From Stichopus chloronotus (Eukaryota; Echinodermata; Holothuroidea; Aspidochirotida; Stichopodidae), in contig CM037845.1 in NCBI GenBank assembly GCA_021234535.1, forward strand, positions 1,454,501 to 1,518,500: a stretch of 64,000 nucleotides of DNA. Direction: 5' to 3'. Made by a program: the position numbers and the translations under genes. The notes under the pieces were generated by a model, which saw only the letters and a list, made by a program, of their open reading frames with translations, made no database searches and had not been told where the DNA came from. Shown here one piece after another: positions 13,001 through 26,500 of this stretch (position 1 is the first letter of the stretch; each line of letters starts with the position of its first letter).

Positions 13001-16000
13001 TTCAAAATGCACGGTACAGTACATTTCAGAATTTGTGTAGTACCCATGGCATGCATATTAGAATCAACATTGTGTAGAATTACACATAGAAGTATACATT
13101 AAACTCATGTAAATTAGGGGTGACTTGAAACCAGCACTGAGTTCCAACCTGATATCTGATTTTGAATATTTCATGAGCCATGATGCATCCAGCTCTGAGG
13201 TCATTAATTATTGACTTGATATTTACACCTGTTTTGAGGAATTCACTCTCTGAGTGTAATCCCTTGTGTGGCATTGATTTCATCATGTGCATGTTAACAT
13301 AGCACTACTGCATGTATACTACACATGAATTAATTAACCATGCAGGGATAAATTGGTGGGGATGAGGGAGATGAGGAGATGTGAGTAGTGAGATGGAGAT
13401 AGGGGCTAAGGGAGTAGGTGGAGGATAGTGAGGTGCCTGGAGAATATGGAGATGGGAGATACAGAAATATAGTCAGGCAGAGGGACTTGAGACTAGGATG
13501 GGGCTAGGTGCTGTAACTGGGCCTAAACCAGAAATTCTCCAGTTCTTACTCTGAATTGTCAATGAAAAACACATTTATAGAATTCCAAGCTCAGTTCCCA
13601 TCTGTGGGATCGAATAGGAATAAGCAGACACTTTGTCTAAAACATAGTTTAATAACTCAGTATTATAGCCATTTAAAATATATGTATGCTATTTACTACC
13701 AATTGCATATATTTGAGGGTATGGTAATGTTTAGAAGGAATAAACAGTTAACTTTATACCTTCCTGCAATATGCTAGCATGCCCTACCTAAGGAAGTGCT
13801 AAAGCATTGTTGACATTACCATATAACATTTAACGGCTGGTTTACAGTATAATGCTAAGTTTGCCTTCTGGTTCTCTGCAACACAGTACTGTAAGTTCAG
13901 TGTACTTACGGTAGGTGTAATGTGCTATCTGTATTCATAGGAACTTACTCAAAATCTTAGATTTCAGAATGTAATTAAGTCTGTAGTATGTGCGTTAAAT
14001 CCAATAGTCCATGACTTGCCCCGTGTTCCTGCATGACTGGTTTCATGTATCATCCCATCATCATGTAGGGATTATGTATGCAAACATGTGCAGCTTGAAT
14101 CAGACGATATGTCCATAATGACTGCTTGGATTAAAGCAGAGGTAGCGTTATCACACTTCGACTGAGATGGCAAGTAACTGAGACCAAGTTTGGTTGAAGA
14201 TTAAAGGCCATTTCCTCCCATTTTCAAATTTGCTCAAATTTAGAGATGTATGCAGTGTGAGCAGATCACATGCAACACTGCCTTGTGGTCACCTCAGTTT
14301 GCAGCTTGCAGCTGTTTATTATACAGTTTATTCCAGCCCACAAAGATTCACGAGACGGAGGGTTCACGAGACGCGTGGTTCGCCAGGCAGAAGGTTTGCA
14401 AGACCGCAATTAAGAACCTGTTTGCGAAATCAGAACCATTAGTGATATAGGCCTACATGCACTACACAGTTTTGTAGCCAGAATGAAGCTGAAGGGAACA
14501 TGAATGATTGTTGCTCCTGGAGGGGGATTTTATTTGTTTTGTGTATTTTGCTTTCCTTGACACAGAGTGTACAGATAAGTACTTGTAATGAAAGCAAAGC
14601 TTGATAAAGAGGTGGAAAACCAGGATGAGCAATGGCTCTTACAATGAAGGTACATTCACCATGAAAGAAAAAGACTTACGCAGTAAGAGAAGGAAAAATA
14701 AGACTAAACAAAAGCACAAGACCCAGTATAACTCCCATACTCACTCCACAGAATGCAACAAGTGCATCACACAAGAACATGATGTTACCAGTATTTGGTT
14801 ACCAAATTGTATGATAAGTGGACCAGAAATTAGATATAGCATAATGCCAGCATGAAGAGGGAGGCAGCTGCACTGTTGAGAAATTAAGGCTGGAATAAGA
14901 GTTAAGAATTTGTCAGTGAAAATCAATTTCTATGGAATATGTCATAGCCACTACAAAATAATATTGTTTGACCCTATTTTTACCAACATGAATATTCACA
15001 TCCATTTCCATTGGTCTGTTTGATTTCAAAGTAACGTGATTGACCGCTATACTTTCATGGAGAGTTTGAATTTTGTAGGTCCAATAAAAATGTGGAGGCA
15101 ATTCTCATTTTCAAATGTCTTTAAGATGAGTGCATAGTTCTCTTTCAGATTTTGTGTCAGGTGACCTTTCCCCCTCCTTTCTCTTTCTTGAAACACTCAC
15201 AAAGAACCGGTAGGTGATCAGGGGATTGCCCGCTAGTATAACTCATATTCCAGAGTTGAGCTGTCGATCTTGCAAACCTTTGATCTCAGGAACCCCTCTT
15301 GTTTTCCAGTCTCATGTACCTTTGGTCTTGTGAGATGCCTCTGTACAGGCAGCATATAGTCTCTGGGACCATAATGCAAAATTCTGTGATCACCCAGGTT
15401 ATGGACTTTCCACGTTCAATACTCGGAGGCTTGGAATTTGCACACACTTGTCTTTGTTTGCAGTATTGTAGTCTATTTAGTGTTGTTTATTTTATGAAAT
15501 GTGTTCCGTATTAGAGCATGCACCTGCATATGCAGCTACTTAAATGTACAGGACTGTACAGTACATGAACCATACTGTGAGCAGTCCTGTGCTGTACTGG
15601 CCAGTTTTGTTGTGCATTTTTTCTCAATACTGCATTATGTGCAATTACATGTACCTTCCTACTGTGAGTACGGTACTGTATGTAGTACTGTCCCCTGCAG
15701 TAGTGCTGCTTGCTCTGTATGTAACTCTGTCCTGTATGCCTGATGCAGTGCTGAGCTTGGCAGTATACTACACTTTGTGCAGGCGTTATGCATTTGGGAG
15801 TTAAAATGTCCCTCTCTTTGAATAATTTTGAGAGGGGCAGTATTCAGGTGCAAGAAAAAAAAAAATGAGAGGTGAACAGTTCACTGTTTATTCATTAGAT
15901 ACATGACAGTTGCCTTAGTAACTTCAGCTGGGATGGTGTGGCAGGTAAATTAATTCATGTCCTTGTTGGGTTTCCCCACTAATCTTCTTTTATTGCCTTC

Positions 16001-16018
16001 TTTTATGGCTGTCTGGAG
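10001..16018. other. Intron or intergenic, one candidate exon only
   Basis: Apart from the possible exon at 12028-12115, nothing in this stretch has an open frame between good splice sites. A GA-rich, purine-biased tract lies at about 13360-13500. Around 15540-15760 the word GTACTGT and relatives recur. No element could be named. Confidence 0.45.
12028..12115 (+). CDS. Candidate cysteine-rich exon
   Basis: A T-rich tract ending CTTTAG and a GTAAGC donor bracket 88 nt. Only the phase-0 frame is open. It encodes about 29 residues starting VLHVPLCDPKC, with four cysteines, and leaves in phase 1. It can join the exon at 9787 (exit phase 0) and an alternative acceptor at 16053 (phase 1). It cannot join the better acceptor at 16019. 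It may therefore be optional or spurious. Confidence 0.3.
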
Positions 16019-16153
16019 GTGATAACAAAGGGAGAAGATAAAGTCTTATCAGATTCCATACAGTTAAATTGTTATGTGTTAATTACATGCAAAGTGAATC
16101 AATTAGGATGGCTGCTAGAGAACTGTTCAACAGGTTTCTTGCACTGGCAGAGA
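16019..16153 (+). CDS. Candidate ectodomain exon of the membrane-protein gene
   Basis: A pyrimidine-rich tract ending CTGGAG precedes 135 nt (phase 0 to 0) ending at a GTGAGT donor at 16154. The frame encodes 45 residues with three cysteines and ends GFLHWQR. It joins in frame to the exon at 20418, which begins FQGKCSE. A second, weaker acceptor (CTTATCAG) at 16053 would admit the phase-1 exit of the 12028 exon instead. The spacing of Cys and Trp loosely recalls capping domains of leucine-rich repeats, but no repeats are visible upstream and I do not assign a family. Confidence 0.4.
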
Positions 16154-16497
16154 GTGAGTGTTTTACAGAACTTTCATTTAATACAATTTTGCCACTATGC
16201 TACTATCTCGCCTTATTTTCTCTTCTTGGGAGAACTGCTACAGACCCTGAGATACTATAATATGGTACACTACATGATATGGTACTACTTTCTCTGTTGT
16301 ACACTCTGTTTCTACTACCAGTAAATACTACAGTATTCGCCTACAATACACTCTACTGACATTCTGTGTAATAATTTTTCCCAAATCCTTTTAACTTTTA
16401 GCTGTCGTGAAGGAGGGCTCTTATAAATCCTTCAGAGTACTCTAAGAGTCTTACATTATCCATCATCAACAAATATGTGGGTATAATATTGCAAGTG

Positions 16498-16540
16498 TAT
16501 ATATAGTGTGTTTATGCTCTTGCTTATCACACTATATATA
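16498..16540. repeat. Perfect 13-bp inverted repeat with 17-nt loop
   Basis: TATATATAGTGTG at 16498-16510 is the exact reverse complement of CACACTATATATA at 16528-16540. It is AT-rich, so a chance origin is possible. Confidence 0.5.
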
Positions 16541-19454
16541 TGATTTTACTATTGAACTTGAGTGTAGTGCTTTATTGTGTTTGGCTTGTTTTTGTGAAGA
16601 GAAGCCGAGTACATGAAGAGACTTGAAGTCAGATGGTTCTGAATGGGACAAAATTGTTTAAAACAGTGAAAAGGATCAGATATATGCTTTTGGGATGTCT
16701 CACAAGAAATATCTATAAGAATTTTTATAGGAATATATATGTAAAATATGTAAATGTAGGTGTATATAAATGAATGACTGAAAAATTGTATAGAATTCAT
16801 GGGGACCTTTGCTAGTTAGAAAAATTAGCCGGTACTCATATTAGACCGGTGACTACCTTGATCTACACCCTGTTAGAGATGATGAGATAACAAAGAAAAA
16901 GGTTGCTGCTGACATAGCAGCACCCAGAAACAAGTTTGTGACAGGTAAAGATTCTGTTGTCAGAGTTAATTATTCATGCAGTGCTTTATTGAACTTAAAG
17001 AAGAGCTGCGGACTTGAAAAAGGCTTTTAAAAGTAAATCATCAGCTGTTTCCATAAAATATGATTTATGTCACTCCTGCATATAACACCCCTGGAGACTC
17101 AGGTGGTTTATTACAGAAACAGTACATAACATCTATATTCAGGTTGCTCCGTTTGAAAGTGAAAATGGAAGGGTAGTAGACACATTACATCAAAGATTGA
17201 TTTGAAATTTGTTAAGTACAGTAAGTGTATGGTTGCATTTAGTGTAGTCTGCATCAGCTATCTTTAATGCAATGTATCACATTGCTTAAAATCAAAGCAA
17301 GTAGTTACATTTCATGCTTTTCAAATTGTGTGTTGTAATTTGTCACATTTGTTTACCAGCAAACTTTGGATATTCACTCGCATGACAATGTATGCATTTG
17401 TTTGAAATGTGATGTATGTAGTCTATAGTCAGAGAGAGAGGGATGGAAGGGGGACATACCTTGGAATAACTTTAATACTGCCAATAATGGACTCTGTGTC
17501 CTGAGCATACTATGAAAATGAAGCCCCTATTGTTTCTTCCTTTGCCATTTTATCTACTCATTAATTATTTTTTTTAAGGGAAATGAGGCATTTAGATGCA
17601 CCAATATGGCATGCAGAAAAAAAAATGGCTTATTGTTGTTAAACCATTCAGGCTTATCAATAAACAACTACAAAAGCTTTTTTAAAAATACTGTTATGGA
17701 AGATACATTGTACTTTTATGAAAGTTTGTGTGAAAAACATTATTCTTGAGTAACCAATAATTATTTTTTTTTATCTGTGAGAAACGTATTTCTTGCAAGG
17801 AAGGCCATAGTCTTTTCTCATTTAAATAATCCATCATTCTGTGTCCTTAAATATCGGTTTTAGAAAGTATGGTTTATTTCTGTAAAACATTTCCATTTAA
17901 ATAGCATAAGGTAGGTTGGATTCAAGTATTAGGGAGTTCCTACTGGTGCAAAGGGGAAATAAAATTTAAAAGTTATTGGGAGCTACTGCTTTTTGACATT
18001 TTATCATTGTCTCTAACTCTGGGACTTTTTATCCATGAATTGAAAATGACTTTTAAGAACATCTGTGCGTGAATCTTTAAATGACCCGAAACGTAGCCTC
18101 AAGAATGCATTGTCATATCCTTGTGATAAGGAGGTGTCCATTTGTTTTATCAAGGAAACCAATATGTCAGGGACAGAGTGTCACTGAATTCTATGAATCT
18201 ATACGTGAGTCACAACAAATCCGTGGGTGTCTAGCATCAACGTCGTTAACAGGCATCGTCTGGAAGCAATACTTCAAGCAGGACACTATTACAAGATCGT
18301 TTACCACATATGTCACAAGTGTCCCTCAGCCTTTTTTTGCATCCCGATTAATTACACTTTCACATCTGCTGATTAAATTAATGGAATTTAGTTAAATGGT
18401 ATAGGGTGTCAGTGAATGACAAATGTTGGATCGAATATCGCGACTCTGCCGAAGAAGCAGTGGCTGGTAGGTCTGATGGGGGAATTTAAAGACGTCCCTA
18501 GAACTGGGGTGATAAATACTTGCTATGATGCACTAGGGAGTTGCTATTTGGTTAACAACTCCCTGAATGCACCACTAACTACAATAATCCAGAACTGGGA
18601 GCTCTAGCAATATTGATAAGGCAACCGTGTTGAAGTTATAGCGGCATGATGCAATTTTACTAACGGAATCAAGTTTGATGTTCATGTCATGTGACTGTGT
18701 GGGGATCAGCATCTGACAGTGAAATCATTGGCAGTTATTAACGCACGTGTACATGTATAATAATAATCTTTTCAACATTGTTCCTAAATCCTGACACTAC
18801 CTAGGTATTGAATAAAAATGTCATATAAACCATTAATGCATTCAGTATGCATTTTCACCAGTTTTAGTTTGCATATGTAATCCATATAACTTTATGTAAA
18901 ACTTTTGTTCCTTATAAGTTAGTAAATGTCCCACTAAGCACTCATACTCATTCCTACCGAGTGCATGGATAATAACCCAGAATATATTAAGAATCATATT
19001 GTGCCAGGAATTGACTGATTCATGCTGGTCTGAATTGCTGACCTACTGTAGATCAGATCCAGAAACTGTGACTCTCCTTTTTGTTTGCATTCCTTGTGAA
19101 TGCATTCTTGTTTGAAAGAGTGAACATATTTTCCTAAATATGTGATAAATGCAACCTCTGCTGGAACATGGAAAATTTCCCAGGGCCTTGACAATAAACT
19201 GGCAGATCCTTCCTGTGTCCTCACTGTAGTCAGTGTCATTAAACACAGAACACCTTAACACAGACCAATAGTATCTGCAGTGTAACTGTATGACAACAGT
19301 TAATTCCTCGAAAGGAATTGCTTGTTTGTTGTGAAGACGTTTATCTCCTCAGTCTTCCCTCTCATGTCAGCTTAAACACTGGTTATCATTATTGTGGCTT
19401 TCTTAAAGGTAGAAATATGGACCACATTTCCTTGTCAGAATTTGCAGTAGTTTT

Positions 19455-19690
19455 TAATGGGTGCTGTGGTTGAGTAGAGAAAGGTGGTGACATTTGAAGT
19501 AAAGAAGCATAGCAACCGGGAGGTTCTGAGTTCGATCCCTGGCTGGATCACATTAAGATGGGTTTTCTAAGAGTAATCTAAGGTTTTCCCATCTGAACTG
19601 AACTTGTGAAGAATGATACCAAATTTGATAAGCTGGTTGTAATATATGAGTCACAGGCTTCTCCACACTTGTGTGGTCACTAAATGTTGA
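19455..19690 (+). mobile_element. tRNA-derived SINE-like element
   Basis: A Pol III box-B-like word, GGTTCTGAGTTCGATCCCTGG (19522-19542), follows an A-box-like TGGTTGAGTAGAG about 50 bp upstream. A non-tRNA body follows. The tRNA-like part could not be folded into a working cloverleaf, so this is a SINE relic and not a tRNA gene. Confidence 0.5.
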
Positions 19691-20417
19691 AAAATAACTG
19701 TCCTTCAAGGTCTGAATTAAAATTGATTCCTCACCACTCCTTCTCCCTCTCCTGAAAAGTGGTTTTCATGATCAAGGAGAGAGGTTGCATTTAAAAGTCT
19801 TTTCTGTTGAATTTGGAAGACCATTGTGAAAGTGCTAATTTTGTCATGTCTTACATGTACTGTGTAGTATGCTTCATAAATTATCATTTGTGCAGATACA
19901 TTTATACTTTTAACCCTGGGGTGGGGAGGAGAGCAGCTGAAGCAAGGAGGGAATGAGAGGTGTAGGACTAATAAAGAGGAGATGTGGTCTTGTGGGATAA
20001 GGGGAATGTGGGATAGTAGAGGCTTCTGGATGAAAGGCATTGGTTGGTTGACTGTTAAATTTTTTTAATATTTTGAAAGTTAGAGAGATACCAGATAAGA
20101 CTAGTCACCCACATTACAAACTTGGTTGTTACCAGGTACTTTCACACCTATCCTCATTTACATATTCATAAGGTGAATTCAGTGGGTAAGTATATGTGCT
20201 TAGTCACTAGCAGCTGGGGACCTCCGAGGAGAAGACAGGAGGAAAATAAAGTAACTCATAAGCTTTGTATGTCACTGCATCACTATCAAGTTAGAACTTG
20301 ACCTCCCTGTTACCATAACAACCACCCATGTAGGGTTAAAGACGCAATGACACCATCGTCGATCAATACCTGTCATATAGTTTCATATCATGCTATATCT
20401 GTCTATATCTGTTGCAG

Positions 20418-20550
20418 TTTCAAGGAAAGTGTTCCGAAAACCTCGACGTTACATCGGACTTACCGAAAGTCCAACCGGGCCAGCCGATATCTCCCGACGA
20501 CAAACCCACCGAAGTCATCGAACTAATATCACCAGACTTAAAAGGCGCAG
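20418..20550 (+). CDS. Exon: extracellular stalk of the membrane protein
   Basis: The acceptor is a clean pyrimidine tract ending GTTGCAG and the donor is CGCAG|GTAAAT. The 133-nt frame begins FQGKCSENLDV and continues as a P/D/S-rich linker (VQPGQPISPDDKPTEV), which is typical of a stalk next to the membrane. Base composition is clearly richer in CG than the flanks, as expected for coding sequence here. It leaves in phase 1, matching the membrane exon. Confidence 0.6.
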
Positions 20551-23500
20551 GTAAATTGAAGCATCCACATAATAGTTTGCACAAGAAACAGTGCCCACGC
20601 CTAATTCTTGAAGGAGGATAATTCATTAATTGTGATAAATCAGCTGACATACTTTTCCATGGAGCATTCATGATTCAGTGGAACACTGTTAATATCAATC
20701 TCCTGTCAAATTATGAGTAGGAACTTATCTGAAGACAGGAAATATCGTGACTTGAGGAGTACATTAAGATGATGATACTGAGTTGATATCTCAAGAATTC
20801 TCGTTTAGAATCACAGTTAACGTATGGTTTGTATTTCCTGACAAATAAGCTCTAAAGTCAGTGTTTGTCATAATCTCCATTTGCCTGATACATAATTTTG
20901 GGTGATTTAAATCTTTTGACAAATTCTTGTAATGTGTCCTCCTTATAATGTCATTCCAACTCCTTAATGCACTCAGGGGAGTTGCCACAAAACTACTCTA
21001 TATATTTAATCCAGTTAGAATTCTTTCTGCTTCAACATCGAGGTTTGTTATCTGTTATAGTAAGATGCAGACTTTTTACAGCAATGCTTTAAAGAAAAAT
21101 GTGAGAAATTTCAACTTTTTGTTCAAATTGTGCATGTCTTCTAACAAAATGCCTAAATTTTGCTTAAAGTGAGATTTATGTAACATTTAGCCTAAGACGG
21201 TAAAAAAGATGCCAGATTTACCATTTTTGCCAACCCTGATTCCAAGCAAGATGTCATGAAGTGTTTCATGGCTTTCTGGATACCGTTAGAATCAAATTGC
21301 TCTCTCGCCAGCTGTGATCGATTACTTGGCTAACTCTGCTTATCTATCGTCTTTCTCTCAAGGGATGAGATGTCCCTGCCTCTCCTTGCTACAGGTACAC
21401 AGAGCACTTCTTCTTGTCAAGGTTCAACTGGTTTCAAATTGAAATTTGCTAAACTTGACTTGTTTGTTGATGGATGTTTCCAGTTAATTACTTACTGTCC
21501 CTCTGTAAATATTGGATGGATCTATTTAATCAATTCCTTGGGAGGCCATCATGTCAGGATCTCAAACCCAATAAGGAGGCAGGCTGTCATTGTTTTGCTC
21601 TCTCATGTAGTTATGTCACAATTTCAACTGAGATGTACGTCTTCTAGTTAGAATTGTAATCTGCAGCTGAAGTATGGTCAATATGAAAGCAAGCATGTTA
21701 ACTGATACAACAAGTAACTTTTAGTTAAGCCTAGACCCTCTTAATAGCTATACATGAAGTGGTTCTACATATAGTTGTGATGCATACCTGCTCTCTTATT
21801 TCAATTTTGGCACATTTTCATTCTTGAGTAGTCATACTAAATTTTGGACCAGAAGTTTTCCCCAAAAATATGAGCACCAAGAAGAAAGTAAAAGATCATC
21901 AAAAAGGTTTTCCAAGATATGCTTGATGCCCTAGATGGTTAAACATCGTCAGGTGGCTATGAATTAAATATCTATGTTTCTTGCATGTCCATATCAGTAC
22001 CACATTGTAGCTGAGATAATGAAGGTGGCAGTGAGGAGGATGATAACTGATACGGGGGAGAGTAGAACTTCTAGAATCAGCTTTTTAGGCAGATGATGAA
22101 ACCGTTGTGTGACAGTTGCATTGTAATAATGCTCAATCTTGAAAGGCAGTATTATGCAGATTTATCTATAACTTAGTAAGTTTGGCAAAGTAACTCTGAC
22201 AAAGTTTCCCATTTGAAAATTTTCCCATTTCCTTTGAGAATTTTACAGAAAGTAAGAAAGTAAAAAAATATCAAATTTGTATTCTAGAAATGGGGAGGGG
22301 GGTGGTCAAGAGGATGGGAGAGTCAGGGAAGAAGAAAGATAACTTAGAGATGAAGGAGAGAGAAAAGATGGACTGCTGTGATTCATCTTAGTATAGTCTA
22401 CAATGTATCAGGGTAATCATTTGTCAAGTTACATTTCCTGATCTGTGCTCTTTTTTTTTTTCCTCCTCCTGCAGAAATTGGTTCATTTGTTGAATATTCA
22501 TTTGAAGGATACTAAGATGGAGGAGGCAGTCACCGATCTCATCACAGAGGTTTATCCCGAAGATGCCGGTCCAGGGATGGTTTGTCAGTTCCATGGCGCT
22601 CGCAAACTTTGTGATGGGTAAGAGATTGCCATAATATATCATCTATTCTTTCTGTAGCAGTATATTAAGATGCCAATTTTTGATAAATCACAGCAATTAA
22701 ATTTGAGGAACTTCACTTGAAGTGAAACAAAGACAAAGGTGGAGTATAATTGGTGTACCTCAGAGACATTCATCCCCTTTAATAGTATCCGCACATTAAT
22801 TCACAACATCTGGTCATTTTTGTTGATTCCTTGCCGTAGACAGGGGAATCTATGCAGTCCTGATGTCGTGTGAGTGTATGTATGTGTGCGTGTATGTGTG
22901 TGTGTGTGACGGTTGCTCGTAAACACTCTATCTCAAGAAGGGTAACTCTGAGTAATTTCATTTTTGGCATGTAGGTTGCCCATATTGAGTAGATGATCCC
23001 TATTGTTTTTGGTGTCCAAATCTTGCATATTAATGAGGTTATGGGATAAAACATAAAAAATGTTAAAACTGCCATAGTTCCTTATCTGTGGGTCAGATTT
23101 GTTTTAAACTTGATAAGGTTGTCTGTTATGAAGAGGTTCACGACCATGTGAAATTTAATGCTTATTAATAGAGAGGAAGGGATAATTTTTCACTATAAAA
23201 CAATAATAATAGCCTAAACACCATTATTGTGGTTATTATAAACTACCATACAAATTCATATGGGTCTACATTGTGCAATTTCAGTTTTGATTCTGTCGCA
23301 CACAGTTAACTCAATGGGATTGCTCCCTACAGTACTGCATTTGTAACTTAGTGAGTAACTTCTAGTGTGAAGGGCCTGGATAAGTTGTCCAGAGACATAG
23401 TCTTGGTATGGGGGGGGGGGTCATGGCATCAGATATATGGAATGTTAATGGGTTTATAAAAAAAATGAGGAAAATAAAATACCATCTGTTCTGTCATTTA

Positions 23501-26500
23501 TTTGGATAATATCAATATCCAGAGGAACAGCTGGTAGCAGAACAAGGTTTCTTAACAATCAAATTGGAGTGCTTTCAATCATATTTCACAATGTCGGAAA
23601 GGATGGGGGAAGCAAAAATATTGAGGAGGAATCATAACTTAGGGTCATCTTACGAGGACTTTGAGTGTTTTAAAAGCTACTTGTAACAAGGAAGAAATTA
23701 TCGCAGAGTCGATAAAGGAAAATTTGCAAAAGGCAGAGTGCCAATTTGAGGCAATGGAAGAGGTTCATGCTGATCTGGCTGGTTTGTTGTCTGATGAAGC
23801 ATTTGAGCAAGCAGAAAGCTGGAGTTGGAATGCCAAAAGCATTAAACTGAGGAGAGGGAGGAAGCATTGAAAAAGTTGAAGGAGGAAATTGAGTTTCAAA
23901 TTAGCGTTGGAATTACCTAAGGCAGAAATTCCACCATACGATGGAGACCCAAGAACATTCTGGTCCTGTATGAAGAATTCTGAGGTAAATATGGCAGACA
24001 AGCCGAGTTCAGATGAGGTAAGGTTGAGTTATTTGATTCAACTAACAACAGGCAAGACTAGAAGCAGCATTGATTACTGTGTGTTTCTTGGAGCTCAGAG
24101 ATAATGTTGACTGATGTCATACTCATACTGTACTTGATGTGTGGGTTGTATGGTCTGGGTAGGTGATCCCTATTGCTTTTGGTTGATGTCAAATGTTGCG
24201 GGTAATTTTAGGTCACCAAAATAAAGGTCATTTTGGGTTAAAGGCTTGTGGTGTATCAAGAAAAATAACTGCAGTTGATCTTATACTTGTCATGTGAATA
24301 ATTCATGTTTGTTGTAATAGAACCATGTAGCAAGGAATCAAAAAGCCTTTTGGCTTTCATGGTTTTTCTCCCAATTTTCCTAAACATTGTTTTAAAATGC
24401 TTGATTTCTGGGGACTTTCCATGTGCTTGTGAGTCAGGAAACATTTTAGAACCAAGGGAAAATATTTTGAGCATCTCATTAGTATTTTGAATTGGAAGTA
24501 TTGATTAGCATTAAGGTGTATTTTGCTGACATCTGGAAGGGCTGTAGTCGTGATCACTGCCCTTCCAAACTCTAGCAGACTGTTACTCTTCAGGAATCTC
24601 AATTTACGTCACATCTGGTTGCAGTTAGGTGATGTCATATAAGTTTTATCACTGGACACTAAAAGGTCCATTTGTTGAAATCATTTATAAATTATTTGAG
24701 AATCTTACCTTTAGAAGGATCAAATACAATTTTATAGCTTTTGTCTCTTTATAGACATTCATCTCCTTCTTTAGCAAGTGCTGCACATTAATATACTACA
24801 CTATGTAATCATGTTTTAATCTCAGTATGTTAAAAACATTTGAAAATGTTCAAATTTGTGGGGACTTTTCAGGAAGCATGCCAGTACAAAGTTTCTCGTC
24901 AAAGGTCATCATTTGTGTCCAAATCTGCCCACAAGAAATTGTCCGTTATTTTATTGATCAATCTTTTTAACATAGTTAAGACCTGGTGAATCTGGAAAAT
25001 TCTAAAAAGTCGACGACAAAGTACAACCACTATAATAAGTTGTTTGCTCTGAATGTATTTTCACTGGTTTCCCTTTCTATTTTTTCAGATAACAAGATAC
25101 CTGTGTTATTATCTCTCCTTCTCGGTGCGTCTGTCGGTCTCGTGTTGCTACTTATCTCCCTCGTCATTCACTGCCAGATAAAAAACTGGAAACTCAGAAG
25201 GAAGCTGCAAGCAGGTAAGCTCACTTTCACTTTTATTTTTGACAAAGCAGGCATCCTCGTACCTGTATTCACACTTCTGTTTCATTTACCTTGTTTGTCT
25301 GAAGGTTCAACTTTTTAGTTCCTTTTGAAAAGGAATGCAAAATCCTCAAGAGGAAGTTGGAAGAGGAATTTCCACTGAGTCCAGCAATGAATGCAGAGCT
25401 TTATGTCTTTGTGCTGTGACTGCCTGTTCCCTTAGTTCCTCAGAAATGCGAGACCATGAATTGTTTGCTTTGATTTTGATTGCATCTAAGTTCAGATCAA
25501 ATCGTATAATTCATGAGAAAAAGTTCTCTTTCTCTAAATTGTGATGCATCACTCCTTAATTTTGATGTTTGCCATATACAGTAACTGTTATTATTGTGAC
25601 CTTCACATTTTCCACTGCAAAGGTTTAGGTTGTTGAATCCATTGCTGCTGAATCCATTGCAAGTCCATCAGTAAAGTGTAAGAGCAGAATTGTTTTGTTA
25701 GTTTCTAGTAGAATCTGATCTTTAAAGCTTTTCTCCTTTTCCTTTCTTCTTTTTCGCTTAGCCACAAAGCGACACAATTTGGGTTCTGGTGATGGTTTAC
25801 TTTTAGCTGTGCAAGAAGAAAACAGAATAGACATCAACGAACTGTGGCGGAGACCCCCCTCCCCATTGATACTGGCAAACAGGACAGTTTGACAATCAAA
25901 ATGGGAACAGCATTCCAAGGCAGGCAAACACAGACTTTGGTGGAAGTAGTCAAAGTAGGAACTCAGAAGTGGGTAGAGCTCTTTCATTGTCTGATAGTCA
26001 CAGCACTATACACCAGGTAGAAATAGATTCAAATAGAAACACGATACAGAGGGCGCCACAACGGGCCCCCAGTGAGAGCACGACGGTCTCGTGGCAGGCC
26101 AGAACGTTCGCTAGCAATCGATCTCAGGAGCTGGACTCCAATCGTAGCACGCTGCCGAGGGTGTCGCGAGAACCCAGCGAGGTGACGACCTACCACAACG
26201 ACGGTACGTTACCCTTACCAGGAAGCAGACCTCTGAATAACTATTATCCGTGATTCTGTTTTGGAAGGAAGGATGAACAAACATGTCGTATAATTTCGAG
26301 TCCACTGTGGTCAGTATCATTCTGATGTTGTTATGGATGGTTGCTATGGTGATCCATGTCCATATTTCATGTAAATCTACGTATTACAGAAGAAACATAC
26401 AGCGTGAGATGCATTTGCAATTGGATTACCCAAAAATTCTTTACGTGTCATGTGTTAGCTCACAGTTTAGGAGAAAATCAGTAACGTAGACATTTTTCAG

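Noticed and set aside
18156..18205. Small exon before the GTGAGT donor at 18206
   Set aside because: Several frames are open over only about 50 nt, and its length is not compatible with the phase-0 exons on either side.
19500..19560. Functional tRNA gene
   Set aside because: A box-B-like word is present but the stems do not fold; treated as part of a SINE.
16053..20550. Leucine-rich-repeat C-terminal cap (LRRCT) assignment
   Set aside because: The Cys and Trp spacing fits only loosely, the C-x-C pair is missing and no leucine-rich repeats are visible upstream.
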